A DNA stretch of 64,000 nucleotides from the NCBI RefSeq assembly GCF_003351345.1, contig NZ_QQTO01000021.1:186001-250000 (forward strand). Reading direction: 5' to 3'. Made by a program: the position numbers and the translations under genes. This document shows, piece after piece, positions 17,044-25,956 of this stretch. The notes beneath the pieces were generated by a model. That model was given only the letters and a program-made list of their open reading frames with translations. It ran no database searches and was not told where the DNA came from. The number at the start of each line of letters is the position of its first letter. The stretch's first letter is position 1. The stretch comes from Allobosea caraganae (GTDB lineage: Bacteria; Pseudomonadota; Alphaproteobacteria; Rhizobiales; Beijerinckiaceae).

Positions 17044-18240
17044 AAGATCACCGCGATCGAAACGCTGCGGACGGAGGAGTTCGCCAATGTGCTCTGGGTG
17101 CGCGTGCACACCGATGCCGGGGTGATCGGCCTCGGCGAGACCTTCTACGGCGCGGGTGCTGTTGAATCGCACCTGCACGACACGCTGGCGATGCGGCTGC
17201 TCGGCAAGAACCCGCTGCATATCGAGGCACTGCACAAGGAGATGACCAACCTGCCGATGGCCCAGGCCTCGACCGGGGTGGAATCGCGGGCAACCTCGGC
17301 GGTCGACATCGCGCTCTGGGATCTGTTCGGCAAGGTCTGCGGCCAGCCGGTGCACCAGATGCTGGGCGGCCTCTGTCGCGACAAGCAGCGCATCTACAAC
17401 ACCTGCGCGGGCTACAAATACGTGCGCTCGCACAACATCAAGCCGGTCTCGACCTGGAACCTCGGCGAGTCTGATGGCCCCTACGAAGACCTCGACGGCT
17501 TCATGAACCGCGCCGACGCGGTGGCCGAGAGCCTGCTCGAAAGCGGCATCACCGCGATGAAGATCTGGCCGTTCGACCCGCCCGCGATCGAGAACCAGGG
17601 CCTCTCCATCACGCCCGAGCAGATGAAGAAGGCGATCGAGCCCTTCGAGAAGATCCGCAAGGCGGTCGGCGACAAGATCGAGATCATGGTCGAGTTCCAC
17701 TCGCTCTGGAACCTGCCGACCGCGATCAAGATCGCCAGGGCGCTCGAGCCCTACAGCCCGACCTGGTACGAGGACCCGATCCGGATGACCTCGCCGCAGG
17801 CGCTGGCTGAATACGCCCGTTCGACGACGGTCTCGGTCTGCGCCAGCGAGACGCTGGGCTCGCGCTTTCCCTACAAGGACATGCTCGACCGCGACGCGAT
17901 GCATGTCGTGATGGTCGACCTGTGCTGGACCGGCGGCCTGACGGAAGGCCGCAAGATCGCGGCGATGGCCGAGACCTATCACCGCCCGTTCGCGCCGCAT
18001 GACTGCATCGGCCCGGTCGGCTTCGCCGCGGCGGTGCATGCCTCGTTCAGCCAGCCCAACACGCTGATCCAGGAATCGGTGCGGGCCTTCTACACCGGCT
18101 GGTACAAGGAGCTGGTCACCGAGATCCCGGTGATGAAGGATGGCTACGTCCTGCCGATGGAGGGGCCGGGCCTCGGCACCGAGCTGCTGCCCGCCGTCTT
18201 CGAGCGCTCGGACCTGACGGTCCGTCGCACCAGCCTTTGA
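17041..18240 (+). CDS. enolase-superfamily (MR/MLE) dehydratase or cycloisomerase
   Basis: A 399-residue enzyme paralogous to the one at 5385-6590; both share TCAGYKY, MKIWPFD, VEFHSLW and ESVRAFYTGWY. Active-site residues are Lys174, Glu218, His220, Glu244 and Glu270. The family dehydrates or cycloisomerises acid sugars. TTG 17041 gives the standard MKITAIE start with GGGAGG six bases upstream; the in-frame TTG at 17023 is a duplicate of the same signal. The SDR gene follows after 10 bases, and the GntR gene is divergent. Confidence 0.88.
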   Translation: MKITAIETLRTEEFANVLWVRVHTDAGVIGLGETFYGAGAVESHLHDTLAMRLLGKNPLHIEALHKEMTNLPMAQASTGVESRATSAVDIALWDLFGKVCGQPVHQMLGGLCRDKQRIYNTCAGYKYVRSHNIKPVSTWNLGESDGPYEDLDGFMNRADAVAESLLESGITAMKIWPFDPPAIENQGLSITPEQMKKAIEPFEKIRKAVGDKIEIMVEFHSLWNLPTAIKIARALEPYSPTWYEDPIRMTSPQALAEYARSTTVSVCASETLGSRFPYKDMLDRDAMHVVMVDLCWTGGLTEGRKIAAMAETYHRPFAPHDCIGPVGFAAAVHASFSQPNTLIQESVRAFYTGWYKELVTEIPVMKDGYVLPMEGPGLGTELLPAVFERSDLTVRRTSL

Positions 18241-18250
18241 GGATCAGCCC

Positions 18251-19018
18251 ATGAGCAACCCGCTTTTCGATCTCACTGGCCGCACCGCGCTCGTCACCGG
18301 CTCCTCGCGCGGCCTCGGCCGAGCCATGGCCGAGGGTCTCGCCAAGGCCGGCGCCAAGGTGCTGGTCAACGGCACCGATCCGGCGCGCGTCGCGATGGCC
18401 GTCGAGGAATTCCGCGCGGCCGGCCATCAAGCCGATGCCGTGGCCTTCAACGTCACCTCGGAAGCCGAGGTCGTCAGCGCCTTCGAGGCGCTCGATGCGG
18501 CCGGGACCGCCGTCGACATCCTCGTCAACAATGCCGGCATCCAGTTCCGCAAGCCGATGGTCGAGCTGGAGACTGCCGATTGGCAGCGCGTGCTCGACAC
18601 CAACCTGACCAGTGCCTTCGTCATCGGCCGCGAGGCGGCCAAGCGCATGATCGCGCGGGGCTACGGCAAGATCATCAATATCGGCTCGCTGACCTCGGCG
18701 CTCGCCCGCGCCACGGTCGCGCCCTATACGGTCTCGAAAGGCGGCATCAAGCTGCTGACCCAGGCGATGGCGGCGGAATGGGCCGCGAGCGGCATCCAGG
18801 CCAATGCGATCGGCCCCGGCTACATGATCACCGACATGAACCAGGCGCTGATCGACAACCCCGAGTTCGACGCCTGGGTGAAGGGCCGCACGCCGGCCAA
18901 GCGCTGGGGCAAGCCGGAGGAGCTGATCGGCGCGGCGGTGTTCCTCGCCTCGCCGGCCTCGGACTACGTCAACGGCCAGATCATCTATGTCGATGGCGGC
19001 ATGCTGGCGGTGCTGTAG
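18251..19018 (+). CDS. SDR-family oxidoreductase (gluconate 5-dehydrogenase-like)
   Basis: A 255-residue classical short-chain dehydrogenase. It shows the cofactor motif TGSSRGLG (16-23), NNAG (93-96), and the catalytic set Ser146, Tyr159 and Lys163. Length and the LFDLTGRTALVTGSSRGLG start resemble gluconate 5-dehydrogenase and related sugar-acid dehydrogenases. It is translated after the enolase-superfamily gene, so it probably oxidises or reduces a keto-sugar acid in that pathway (inference). Confidence 0.88.
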   Translation: MSNPLFDLTGRTALVTGSSRGLGRAMAEGLAKAGAKVLVNGTDPARVAMAVEEFRAAGHQADAVAFNVTSEAEVVSAFEALDAAGTAVDILVNNAGIQFRKPMVELETADWQRVLDTNLTSAFVIGREAAKRMIARGYGKIINIGSLTSALARATVAPYTVSKGGIKLLTQAMAAEWAASGIQANAIGPGYMITDMNQALIDNPEFDAWVKGRTPAKRWGKPEELIGAAVFLASPASDYVNGQIIYVDGGMLAVL

Positions 19019-19045
19019 GTCTCGCCTGGTCGCCGGAAACACGCC

Positions 19046-19151
19046 CGTCATCCCGGACAAGCGGCGAAGCCGCGCCGCTCCGGGATCCATCGTAGGGCTC
19101 CGGAGCTTTACGATGGATCCCGGGACTGCGCTGCGCTTGCCCAGGATGACG
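19046..19151. repeat. palindromic repeat
   Basis: The ends CGTCATCCCGG and CCAGGATGACG are near-perfect inverted repeats, with inner GGGATCCATCGTA/TACGATGGATCCC arms. A second copy lies at 23666-23771. It fills much of the gap between the SDR and antiporter genes, where I see no other gene. Confidence 0.85.
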
Positions 19152-19248
19152 CGGTGAGGTTTTCACCAAATTCATGAACGAGCTGTTGCGCCATGGCCGC
19201 CTGATCTTCTACCGCGAGATATAGCTCCTCACGCGGGACGTTCCGGCC

Positions 19249-20790
19249 ATGGCCCTGTTCGAGAACATGCTGATCCTGGTGCTGGTGGCGATCGTGCTGC
19301 TCCAGGTCTCGCGCCGGCTCTCGGTTCCCTATCCGACCATGCTGGCGCTGGCTGGCGTGCTGGTCGCGGCGCTGCCTTGGGCGCCGGATATCGCCATCGA
19401 TCCGCAGCTTGCGCTGGCGCTGTTCATCGCGCCGGCGCTGCTCGATGCCGCCTATGATTTCGCGCCGCGGGAGGCGCGCCGCTTCTGGCTGCCGCTCTTT
19501 GCGCTCGCCGCCATCGCGGTGGTGCTGACCACCGCGGCCGTCGCCTGGGCCGGCGTGGCGATCGTCGGGCTGCCGTTGGCGGCCGCGATCGCGCTCGGCG
19601 CGCTGGTCGCACCGCCCGATGCCGCGGCTGCCACGGCCATGCTCGGCCGCTTCGCCCTGCCGCGCCGGACCGTGACCGTGCTCAAGGGCGAGAGCCTGTT
19701 CAACGACGCGGTGGCGCTGCTGATCTTCAGCGCGGCAGTCGTGGCTGCGACCTCGACCGAGACCTCGACGGCGCAGATGTTCGGCATCGCCATCGCGGTG
19801 CCCGGGGGCGTCGTGCTCGGCATCCTGTTCGCGCGCTGCTACCTGATGATCGCGCCGCACCTGGCCGGCACGCTCGGCGGCAGGTTGCTCGAGTTCGTCG
19901 CGGGCTTCGGAGCCTGGATCATCGCCGAGCGCCTGCATCTCTCCGCGGTCATGACGATGGTCGCCCTCGCCATGACGCTCGCGCGCTATGGGCCGGAGCG
20001 GCAATCGCCGCATGACCGGATCCATTCCTACGCGATTTGGGAGGTCGTGGTCTTCCTGCTCAACGTGCTCGCCTTCCTGCTGATGGGGCTGCAGGCGCGC
20101 GCCATCATCCTCAGGCACGATCTCGACCAGCTCTGGCCGGCCCTCAGCTTCGCGGGGATCGTGCTGCTGATCGCCATCGCGGTTCGGCTGGTCTGGGTGC
20201 TCTTCTACAACAGGCTGGTGAATTACTGGCCCCGACTGCTGGGACCCCTGACGCCGCCGACCCTGGCGCAAGGCATTTTGGTCGGCTGGTGCGGCATGCG
20301 GGGCGTGCTGACGTTGGCTGCTGCGCTGGCCTTGCCCATGGGCTTCCCCGGCCGCGACCTCATCCTGCTCAGCGCGCTCGCCGTCGTGCTGGGCACGCTG
20401 ATCCTGCAAGGCCTGACGCTTGGGCCGTTGATCACGCTGCTGAATTTCGCGCCGGACGAATCCTTCGACGAAGCGGTGACCAAGACCCGGCTCGCGCTGC
20501 TCGATGCGGCGCTCGGCGAGCTCGGTGGCAATGAGAGCGATGCGGCCCAGCACCTGCGCGAGGCCTATCTCAGCGACCGCGCCACGGCCGAGAAAGGGCT
20601 GCATCCGCGCTCTGTCGGCGACATCAACGACCTGTGCCGGGACGGCATTGCCGCCAAGCGGGCCAAGCTCGCGGCGATGCGGCGCAGCGGCGAGATCGAA
20701 GACGACGTCTTCCACGCGATGCAGGAGGAGCTCGACTGGATCGAGCTTGCCGCTTCGCCGCCGGACTGGGTGGAGATCGAGGAGAGCTGA
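19249..20790 (+). CDS. Na+/H+ antiporter, CPA1 family
   Basis: A 513-residue cation/proton antiporter of the NhaP type. About 12 membrane helices fill residues 5-400, with APPDAAAATAMLGRF, LKGESLFNDAVALLIF (the ion-binding ND pair) and WCGMRGVLTLAAALALP as family signatures. The C-terminal 110 residues form a hydrophilic, cytoplasmic, probably helical tail. It is a single-gene unit bounded by palindromic repeats on both sides. It probably serves pH and sodium homeostasis and may help the sodium-coupled TRAP importers, although nothing in the sequence ties it to them. Confidence 0.9.
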   Translation: MALFENMLILVLVAIVLLQVSRRLSVPYPTMLALAGVLVAALPWAPDIAIDPQLALALFIAPALLDAAYDFAPREARRFWLPLFALAAIAVVLTTAAVAWAGVAIVGLPLAAAIALGALVAPPDAAAATAMLGRFALPRRTVTVLKGESLFNDAVALLIFSAAVVAATSTETSTAQMFGIAIAVPGGVVLGILFARCYLMIAPHLAGTLGGRLLEFVAGFGAWIIAERLHLSAVMTMVALAMTLARYGPERQSPHDRIHSYAIWEVVVFLLNVLAFLLMGLQARAIILRHDLDQLWPALSFAGIVLLIAIAVRLVWVLFYNRLVNYWPRLLGPLTPPTLAQGILVGWCGMRGVLTLAAALALPMGFPGRDLILLSALAVVLGTLILQGLTLGPLITLLNFAPDESFDEAVTKTRLALLDAALGELGGNESDAAQHLREAYLSDRATAEKGLHPRSVGDINDLCRDGIAAKRAKLAAMRRSGEIEDDVFHAMQEELDWIELAASPPDWVEIEES

Positions 20791-20810
20791 TTGCCGCTTG
20801 GTCCAACCTC

Positions 20811-20929
20811 AGCCCTCATCCTGAGGAGCCGCGAAGCGGCGTCTCGAAGGATGCTCCAGTTTGCTCCGACAGTGATCGCTGGAGCATCCTTCGAGACGCG
20901 ATCTGCGATCGCCCCTCAGGATGAGGGCT
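20811..20929. repeat. palindromic repeat
   Basis: Same family as 14035-14143 and 28125-28237. AGCCCTCATCCTGAGG and its complement bound it, with GTCTCGAAGGATGCTCCAG and CTGGAGCATCCTTCGAGAC as inner arms. It lies between convergent genes (antiporter and SDR) and could act as a bidirectional terminator. Confidence 0.88.
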
Positions 20930-20956
20930 GTGGTTCCGGGCGGCTCTCGTGGAGCT

Positions 20957-21727
20957 TCAGACCCGCGTGCCGCCATCGGCCATGATCACCGAGGCGGTCA
21001 TGAACGAGGCCTCGTCCGAGGCGAGCCAGAGGATCGGCCAGGCGACCTCCTTCGGATCGGCCCAGCGGCGCTGGATGTTGTGGTCGACCTTCTCGGTGCG
21101 CAGGTCGTGCTCGGTCTTGCCGGTCGCGGCGAAGCGGCGGACGTGGAACGGCGTCAGCGTCAGGCCGGGGCAGACGGCGTTGACGCGCACGCCGCGCTCG
21201 GCCTCCTCGAAGGCGAGCGTCTTGGTCAGCGAGATGATGCCGGCCTTGGCGACGTCGTACTGGCCCATGCCGGCGCGCGGGTTGTAGGCGTGGGTCGAGG
21301 AGATGTTGACCATCGCGCCCTTGCCGGACTGGCGCAGGGCGGGGAGCGCCTCGCGGGCGAGATAGGCGTAGCTCAGCAGGTTGACCGAGAGGATTTTTTG
21401 CCAGGTTTCGGCCTTGGCCTCGTCGAGCGGCTCGTAGGAGCGGATGCCGGCATTGTTGACGAGGATGTCGAGCCTGCCGAAGGCATCGAGCGTCTCCTTG
21501 ACGATGGCGGCGGCCGAGGCCTCCCGGCCGACATCGCGGGCGATCTCCAGCACCTGCGCGCTCGGAACCTGCTTGCGGATATGCGCGGCGACCTCGGCCA
21601 GCGCGCCGGCGTCGATATCCACCAGCGCGACCTTGGCGCCCTCCGAGGCGAAGACCTCGCCCGTCGCCGCGCCGATGCCGCCGGCCCCGCCGGTGATGAT
21701 CGCGGCCTTGCCGCTCAGACGTGCCAT
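20957..21727 (-). CDS. SDR-family oxidoreductase
   Basis: A 256-residue classical short-chain dehydrogenase with TGGAGGIG (12-19), NNAG (91-94), Ser143/Ser144, Tyr157 and Lys161. It is the last gene of the TRAP operon whose dctQ ends 26 bases upstream. It probably oxidises or reduces the imported hydroxy or sugar acid (inference from context). Confidence 0.88.
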   Translation of the reverse strand: MARLSGKAAIITGGAGGIGAATGEVFASEGAKVALVDIDAGALAEVAAHIRKQVPSAQVLEIARDVGREASAAAIVKETLDAFGRLDILVNNAGIRSYEPLDEAKAETWQKILSVNLLSYAYLAREALPALRQSGKGAMVNISSTHAYNPRAGMGQYDVAKAGIISLTKTLAFEEAERGVRVNAVCPGLTLTPFHVRRFAATGKTEHDLRTEKVDHNIQRRWADPKEVAWPILWLASDEASFMTASVIMADGGTRV

Positions 21728-21752
21728 CTCGTTCGTCCTCTTCAGTTCGGTC

Positions 21753-22262
21753 TCAGCCGATCAGCGTCGCGGTCGATTCCAGCGCCGCCTGGCCGCGAAT
21801 GACCCGCCAGAGCCAGACGAGGCTGTAGAACGCCATCAGCGCGCCGCAGAGCGGGATGGCGGCGTACCACCAGCCCTTGTCGAGCCGCAGGAACGGCGTG
21901 GTCTCGCCCGACATCTGCATGAACTCCCAGCCATAGAAGGCGAGGATCAGCGCGAAGGCGAGCATGGCGAGGTTGATCAGGATTTCGAGCGCGCGCTGGG
22001 CCTGATGCGGCAGCAGGTCCTCGAAGATCATCACCCGGTAGAGCGCGCCCTCGCGCCAGAGCGCCAGCGAGGTCAGCATCACGATCCAGATGAAGAGCAG
22101 CTCGACGATCTCGTCATAGCCCTGGATGGTGAAGAGCGGCAGGAGGCGCAGGATGATCGCGGCGCCGAGCAGCACGAACAGCGCCAGGAAGCAGGCAATC
22201 GCTGCGTACTTGCAGATAATCGCGACGCCGCGATCGGCGGCCTTGAGCAGGTCAGGGATCAT
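21753..22262 (-). CDS. dctQ: TRAP transporter small permease (DctQ)
   Basis: A 169-residue, four-helix DctQ-type protein (GYDEIVELLFIWIVMLTSLALWREGALYRV). ATG 22262 overlaps the dctM stop, so it is coupled to dctM; here dctM precedes dctQ. This is the second TRAP system of the window. Confidence 0.9.
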   Translation of the reverse strand: MIPDLLKAADRGVAIICKYAAIACFLALFVLLGAAIILRLLPLFTIQGYDEIVELLFIWIVMLTSLALWREGALYRVMIFEDLLPHQAQRALEILINLAMLAFALILAFYGWEFMQMSGETTPFLRLDKGWWYAAIPLCGALMAFYSLVWLWRVIRGQAALESTATLIG

Positions 22263-23557
22263 CGCGCCACTCCGTAGCCGAGCAGGTTGGGCAGCCAGAG
22301 CGAGATGGCCGGGATGTAGGTGATCAGCATGAGCACGCCGACCAGAGCCAGCACATAGGGCCAGATCTCGCGCGTGAGATCGGCGATCGAGACCTTGGCG
22401 ATGCCGGCGACGACGTAAAGGCACAGGCCCACGGGCGGCGTCACCAGGCCGATCATGATGTTGAGCACCAGGATGACGCCGAAATGGATCGGGTCGACGC
22501 CGATCTTCAGGATGATCGGCAGCAGCACCGGATAGGCGATGATCATGATGGCGATGCCCTCGATGAACATGCCGAGCAGCAGCAGCACCGCGTTGATGAT
22601 CAGCAGGATCACCCAGGGCTCGGAGGACATCGAGAGGAAGGCGTTGAGGATGGCGTTGGGGATCTGCTGCTGGATCAGCACCCAGCCGAAGGGGGCGGAG
22701 ACGGCGATGATGAACATCACCTGCGCCGTCTGGCGGGCGGTGTCCCAAAGCACCTCGACCGTGTCGTTCCAGCCGAGCTCGCGATAGATCCAGCGGCCGA
22801 GGATGAAGGCGTAGGCGGCTGCGACCACCGCCGCCTCGGTCGGCGTGGCGATGCCGGTGAAGATGACCAGCAGGATGGTCGGCGGCAGCAGCAGGGCCGG
22901 GCCGGCCTTGGCGATGATGCCGGCAGCCACGCGGAACGGCGGCAGCGCGTCGCCGCGCGGCAGGTTCATGTGCTTGGCGACGGCGGCGATGACGGCCATC
23001 AGCGCCACCGCCATCAGCAGGCCGGGGATGATGCCGGCAAGGAAGAGCGCGCCGACCGAGACATTGGCCAGGCTGCCATAGATGACGAAGGGGATGCTCG
23101 GCGGGATGATCGGGCCGATGGTCGAGGACACCGCGGTGATCGTCGCGGCGAAGCGGCCGGAATAGCCGGCCTTGGTCATGGCGCGGTGCTCGATCACGCC
23201 CATGCCGGCGGCGTCCGCCACGGCCGAGCCGGACATGCCGGCGAAGATCACGCTGCCGATGACGTTGACATGGGCGAGGCCGCCGCGAATCCGGCCGACG
23301 CAGAGCTGCGCCACCTGGAAGATGCGCTCGGTGGTGCCGCCGACATTCATCAGGTTGCCGGCGAGCACGAAGAACGGGATCGCCAGCAGCGGGAACGAGG
23401 TCGTGCCGGCATAGGTGCGCTGGATGAAGATGATCAGCAGGTCGGGCCCAACCGTCGCGGCCATGGTGACCGCGGCGATGAGCCCGAGCGCGACGGCGAT
23501 CGGAATGCCGAGCAGGATGACGACGCAGACGGAGAGCAGGATCGACGTGATCAGCAT
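22259..23557 (-). CDS. dctM: TRAP transporter large permease (DctM)
   Basis: A 432-residue, roughly 12-helix permease with the DctM stretches LGIPIAVALGLIAAVTM, SGSAVADAAGMGVIE and IIPPSIPFVIYGS. It works with the adjacent DctQ and with the DctP protein encoded upstream at 23808-24821. The 250-base gap between dctP and dctM holds a palindromic repeat. Confidence 0.93.
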   Translation of the reverse strand: MLITSILLSVCVVILLGIPIAVALGLIAAVTMAATVGPDLLIIFIQRTYAGTTSFPLLAIPFFVLAGNLMNVGGTTERIFQVAQLCVGRIRGGLAHVNVIGSVIFAGMSGSAVADAAGMGVIEHRAMTKAGYSGRFAATITAVSSTIGPIIPPSIPFVIYGSLANVSVGALFLAGIIPGLLMAVALMAVIAAVAKHMNLPRGDALPPFRVAAGIIAKAGPALLLPPTILLVIFTGIATPTEAAVVAAAYAFILGRWIYRELGWNDTVEVLWDTARQTAQVMFIIAVSAPFGWVLIQQQIPNAILNAFLSMSSEPWVILLIINAVLLLLGMFIEGIAIMIIAYPVLLPIILKIGVDPIHFGVILVLNIMIGLVTPPVGLCLYVVAGIAKVSIADLTREIWPYVLALVGVLMLITYIPAISLWLPNLLGYGVAR

Positions 23558-23665
23558 GAGGCCGGTTGCTTTGAGAGAAGAGCAAACCGGCGCGCGAGCC
23601 CGCTCCGGTCATGACGATGCCTGCCGCTGGCAGAGCATGTTCCAGTTGAGCGAAGACCTCTCCGC

Positions 23666-23771
23666 GTCATCCCGGACAAGCGGCGGAGCCGCGCAGCTCC
23701 GGGATCCATCGTGGGGCTCCGGAGCTTTACGATGGATCCCGGAGCTCCGCTTCGCTCCGTCCGGGATGACG
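23666..23771. repeat. palindromic repeat between dctP and dctM
   Basis: Second copy of the family at 19046-19151. The ends CGTCATCCCGGAC and GTCCGGGATGACG are perfect inverted repeats, with GGGATCCATCGT/ACGATGGATCCC inside. It begins 36 bases after the dctP stop, within the operon. Confidence 0.87.
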
Positions 23772-23807
23772 ACTGAGGGTGTTCCGCCCGGCGCACCATA
23801 ATCGGCG

Positions 23808-24821
23808 TCAGGCGCGGGCGGCTGCGACCAGCTTGGTCCAGGCGGTCCAGGTGTCCTCGCCCAGCGCCTTGCGGAGCTGGTCGTAGGCCGGGCCCATCTT
23901 GTCGCGGAACGGGCCGACATCCGGCCTTGTGATCTCGACGCCGGCCTTCTGCATGGCGGCGAGGTTGGCGTCCTCGTTGTCGCGCACGCCCTTGCGCGCG
24001 GCGGCGCCGGCCCTGGTGCCTTCTTCCGTGACGATCTTGCGCTGCTCGTCTGTGAGCTTGGTTGTCCAGGTGCGCGGGTTGGCGCAGAACATGATCGAGG
24101 CGTAGATGTGCCTGGTCAGCGCGAGATGCTTCTGCGCCTCGTAGAACTTGGCGGCGAAGGTGGTGCCGACCGGATTGTCCTGGCCGTCGACGACCTTGTT
24201 GGCGAGCGCGAGATAGACCTCCTGGAAGGCGATGGTCTGGGTGCTGGCGCCGAGCGCCTCGAAGGCGGCCTTGATCGCCAGTTCAGGCGGCACGCGGATC
24301 TTCAGGCCCTGCACGTCGGCTGGCTGGTTGATCGGCTTGCGGCTGTTGGTGACGGCGCGAAAACCCCATTCGAAATTGGCGATCCAGGTGAAGCCGGCGG
24401 TCTTGAGCTGTTCGGCGATCCAGTCGCGCCCGGTGACGTCGAGCGTCTTGTGGGCGTGTTCGTAGCTGTCGAACTGGTAGGGGATGTTGATGACGCCGAT
24501 GGTCTTCGACAGCGCCTCGATATTGGCCGGGTTGAGCAGCATCATGTCGATGGCGCCGAGCCGGGTCTGCTGCGCCGCCTCGACCGGCGAGCCCAGCGCA
24601 TTGTTCGGGAAGATCGTGATCTTGACCTGACCGTTGGTGCGCTCGGCGATGCGCTTCACCATCGCCTCGCCTTCTGTATGCACGGGATGGGTGACGTCGG
24701 CGGGGTGGGTCAGGCGCAGCTCGACCGCGGCGCGCGCGGGGATGATGCTGGGCGCATAGACCGCCAGCGCAGCGCCGGCGCCGATCACGGTGCGACGCGT
24801 CAGTTTCGTGGTCGAACTCAT
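23808..24821 (-). CDS. dctP: TRAP transporter substrate-binding protein (DctP)
   Basis: A 337-residue DctP receptor. The N-terminus (LTRRTVIGAGAALAVYA) looks like a twin-arginine export signal. The conserved substrate-contact region is WGFRAVTNSRKPI, with VQGLKIRVPP following. It is the first gene of the dctP-dctM-dctQ-SDR operon. Its promoter region contains the palindrome TCTTGCATGCAAGA, shared with the adjacent gntR, so expression is probably substrate-induced. Confidence 0.93.
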   Translation of the reverse strand: MSSTTKLTRRTVIGAGAALAVYAPSIIPARAAVELRLTHPADVTHPVHTEGEAMVKRIAERTNGQVKITIFPNNALGSPVEAAQQTRLGAIDMMLLNPANIEALSKTIGVINIPYQFDSYEHAHKTLDVTGRDWIAEQLKTAGFTWIANFEWGFRAVTNSRKPINQPADVQGLKIRVPPELAIKAAFEALGASTQTIAFQEVYLALANKVVDGQDNPVGTTFAAKFYEAQKHLALTRHIYASIMFCANPRTWTTKLTDEQRKIVTEEGTRAGAAARKGVRDNEDANLAAMQKAGVEITRPDVGPFRDKMGPAYDQLRKALGEDTWTAWTKLVAAARA

Positions 24822-24950
24822 GGCTTCCCTCCCCGGAGCGCCGCACGTTGGCGGCTTGCCGTCGCTGCGGCTGATGCCGGCGACAGTCGCGTTTCCTCAT
24901 GGCCCGGCTGAGCCGGACTCGACGGGCCATCTGATGCGACCCTGATTGAA

Positions 24951-24979
24951 ATCTTGCATGCAAGAAAAGCGGCGGTCAA
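24951..24979 (-). promoter_or_regulatory. candidate dctP promoter with GntR operator
   Basis: On the minus strand, TTGACC (24979-24974) and CAAGAT (24956-24951) are 17 bases apart. The perfect 14-base palindrome TCTTGCATGCAAGA (24952-24965) lies across the spacer and the -10. The -35 overlaps the gntR stop codon. An identical palindrome lies upstream of gntR. Confidence 0.6.
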
Positions 24980-25716
24980 TCGTTTTGAGGCGCGCCGCCC
25001 TCGGTTGCCGCCTTGAGCGAGGTGAGCAGGCCGGAAAGGCCGTTGCGGACATGCTCGCGCATGGTGCGCGCGAGCTTTTCGCCATCACGGGCGCTGAGCG
25101 CGTCGAGGATGAGCTGGTGCTCCTGGATCGCTGCCTTCCAGCGCGTCGGCCAGCGATTGGAGGAGAAGCGGGCGCGGTCGACCCGCAGCGCCAGCAGTTC
25201 CCAGACCCAGACCAGGATGGAGTTGTGCGAAAGCTCGACGATCCTGCGGTGGAAGGCCTTGTTGGCCTCGAAATAGCCGGGCAGCTCGTCGCGGGTGTGG
25301 TGCAGCAGCATCTGGTAGTGCAGCAGTCCGATCTCGGCGATGTCCTCGTCGGTGACATGGGCGACTGCGAGTTCTCCGGCCAGGCCCTCGATCACCACGA
25401 CGACATCGATCAGCGAACTCAGTTCGTCGGGGTCGAGTTCGGAGACGACGGCGGAGTAGTTCGGCAGCGCGCGCAGCAGCCCGTCCTGCGTCAGCGTCTT
25501 GATCGCTTCGCGGACCGGGGTGCGCGAGACGCTGAACTGCTCGCAGAGCTCGCGCTCGTTCAGCCTTGTGCCGGGCGCCAGCACGCCGGTGACGATCATG
25601 TTGCGCAGGACCGCGACGGTGGTGCTGTGCAGCTTGCCCTTGCGCCGGCCGGGCTCAGGCGTCGGCAAATGGGCCAGCAGGGAGGCCAGCGGGGTGGTGT
25701 CGTTGCTTTCGGTCAT
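24976..25716 (-). CDS. GntR-family transcriptional regulator (FCD domain)
   Basis: A 246-residue regulator with a winged helix at about 35-95 (ERELCEQFSVSRTPVREAIKTL) followed by an FCD domain (VIEGLAGELAVAHV, NKAFHRRIVELSHNS). ATG 25716 is preferred to an upstream in-frame start, because it leaves the operator in non-coding DNA and has GGGA upstream. It lies directly upstream of dctP on the same strand. Identical 14-base palindromes before gntR and before dctP make it the likely autoregulated repressor of this TRAP operon. Confidence 0.88.
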   Translation of the reverse strand: MTESNDTTPLASLLAHLPTPEPGRRKGKLHSTTVAVLRNMIVTGVLAPGTRLNERELCEQFSVSRTPVREAIKTLTQDGLLRALPNYSAVVSELDPDELSSLIDVVVVIEGLAGELAVAHVTDEDIAEIGLLHYQMLLHHTRDELPGYFEANKAFHRRIVELSHNSILVWVWELLALRVDRARFSSNRWPTRWKAAIQEHQLILDALSARDGEKLARTMREHVRNGLSGLLTSLKAATEGGAPQND

Positions 25717-25741
25717 GGCGATCCCGGCGGGTAGATCGCCT

Positions 25742-25771
25742 ATTAGAGCGCCAAAACTCTTGCATGCAAGA
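25742..25771 (-). promoter_or_regulatory. candidate gntR promoter with operator palindrome
   Basis: The perfect palindrome TCTTGCATGCAAGA (25758-25771) is the same 14 bases as at 24952-24965. On the minus strand it overlaps a weak -35, and TCTAAT (25747-25742) can serve as -10 at a spacing of 16. Confidence 0.55.
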
Positions 25772-25824
25772 TGTATGCGGTGTCGCGGGAGGTCCGGCTT
25801 GAAGCGGGCGAGCTCCAGCACACT

Positions 25825-25916
25825 CCGTCATGCTCGCCCTTGTGGCGAGTATCCACGCCTCGAACGCTCATCGCAGGCAAAGACGTGGATGGTCGGGACA
25901 AGCCCGACCATGACGG
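25825..25916. repeat. palindromic repeat (same family as the thiE insert)
   Basis: Ends CCGTCATG and CATGACGG. The inner ATCCACG and CGTGGAT arms and the GGTCGGGACAAGCCCGACC hairpin match the element inside thiE at 4701-4837. It lies between a Gfo/Idh gene and gntR. Confidence 0.85.
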
Positions 25917-25956
25917 CGTGGGGCGGCCTTGTAAGAGGCAGGCGTAGGTGGAGGCC

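Noticed and set aside
19174..19224. 16-codon frame (MNELLRHGRLIFYREI) upstream of the antiporter
   Set aside because: No ribosome binding site and no recognisable similarity; too little evidence for a gene or leader.
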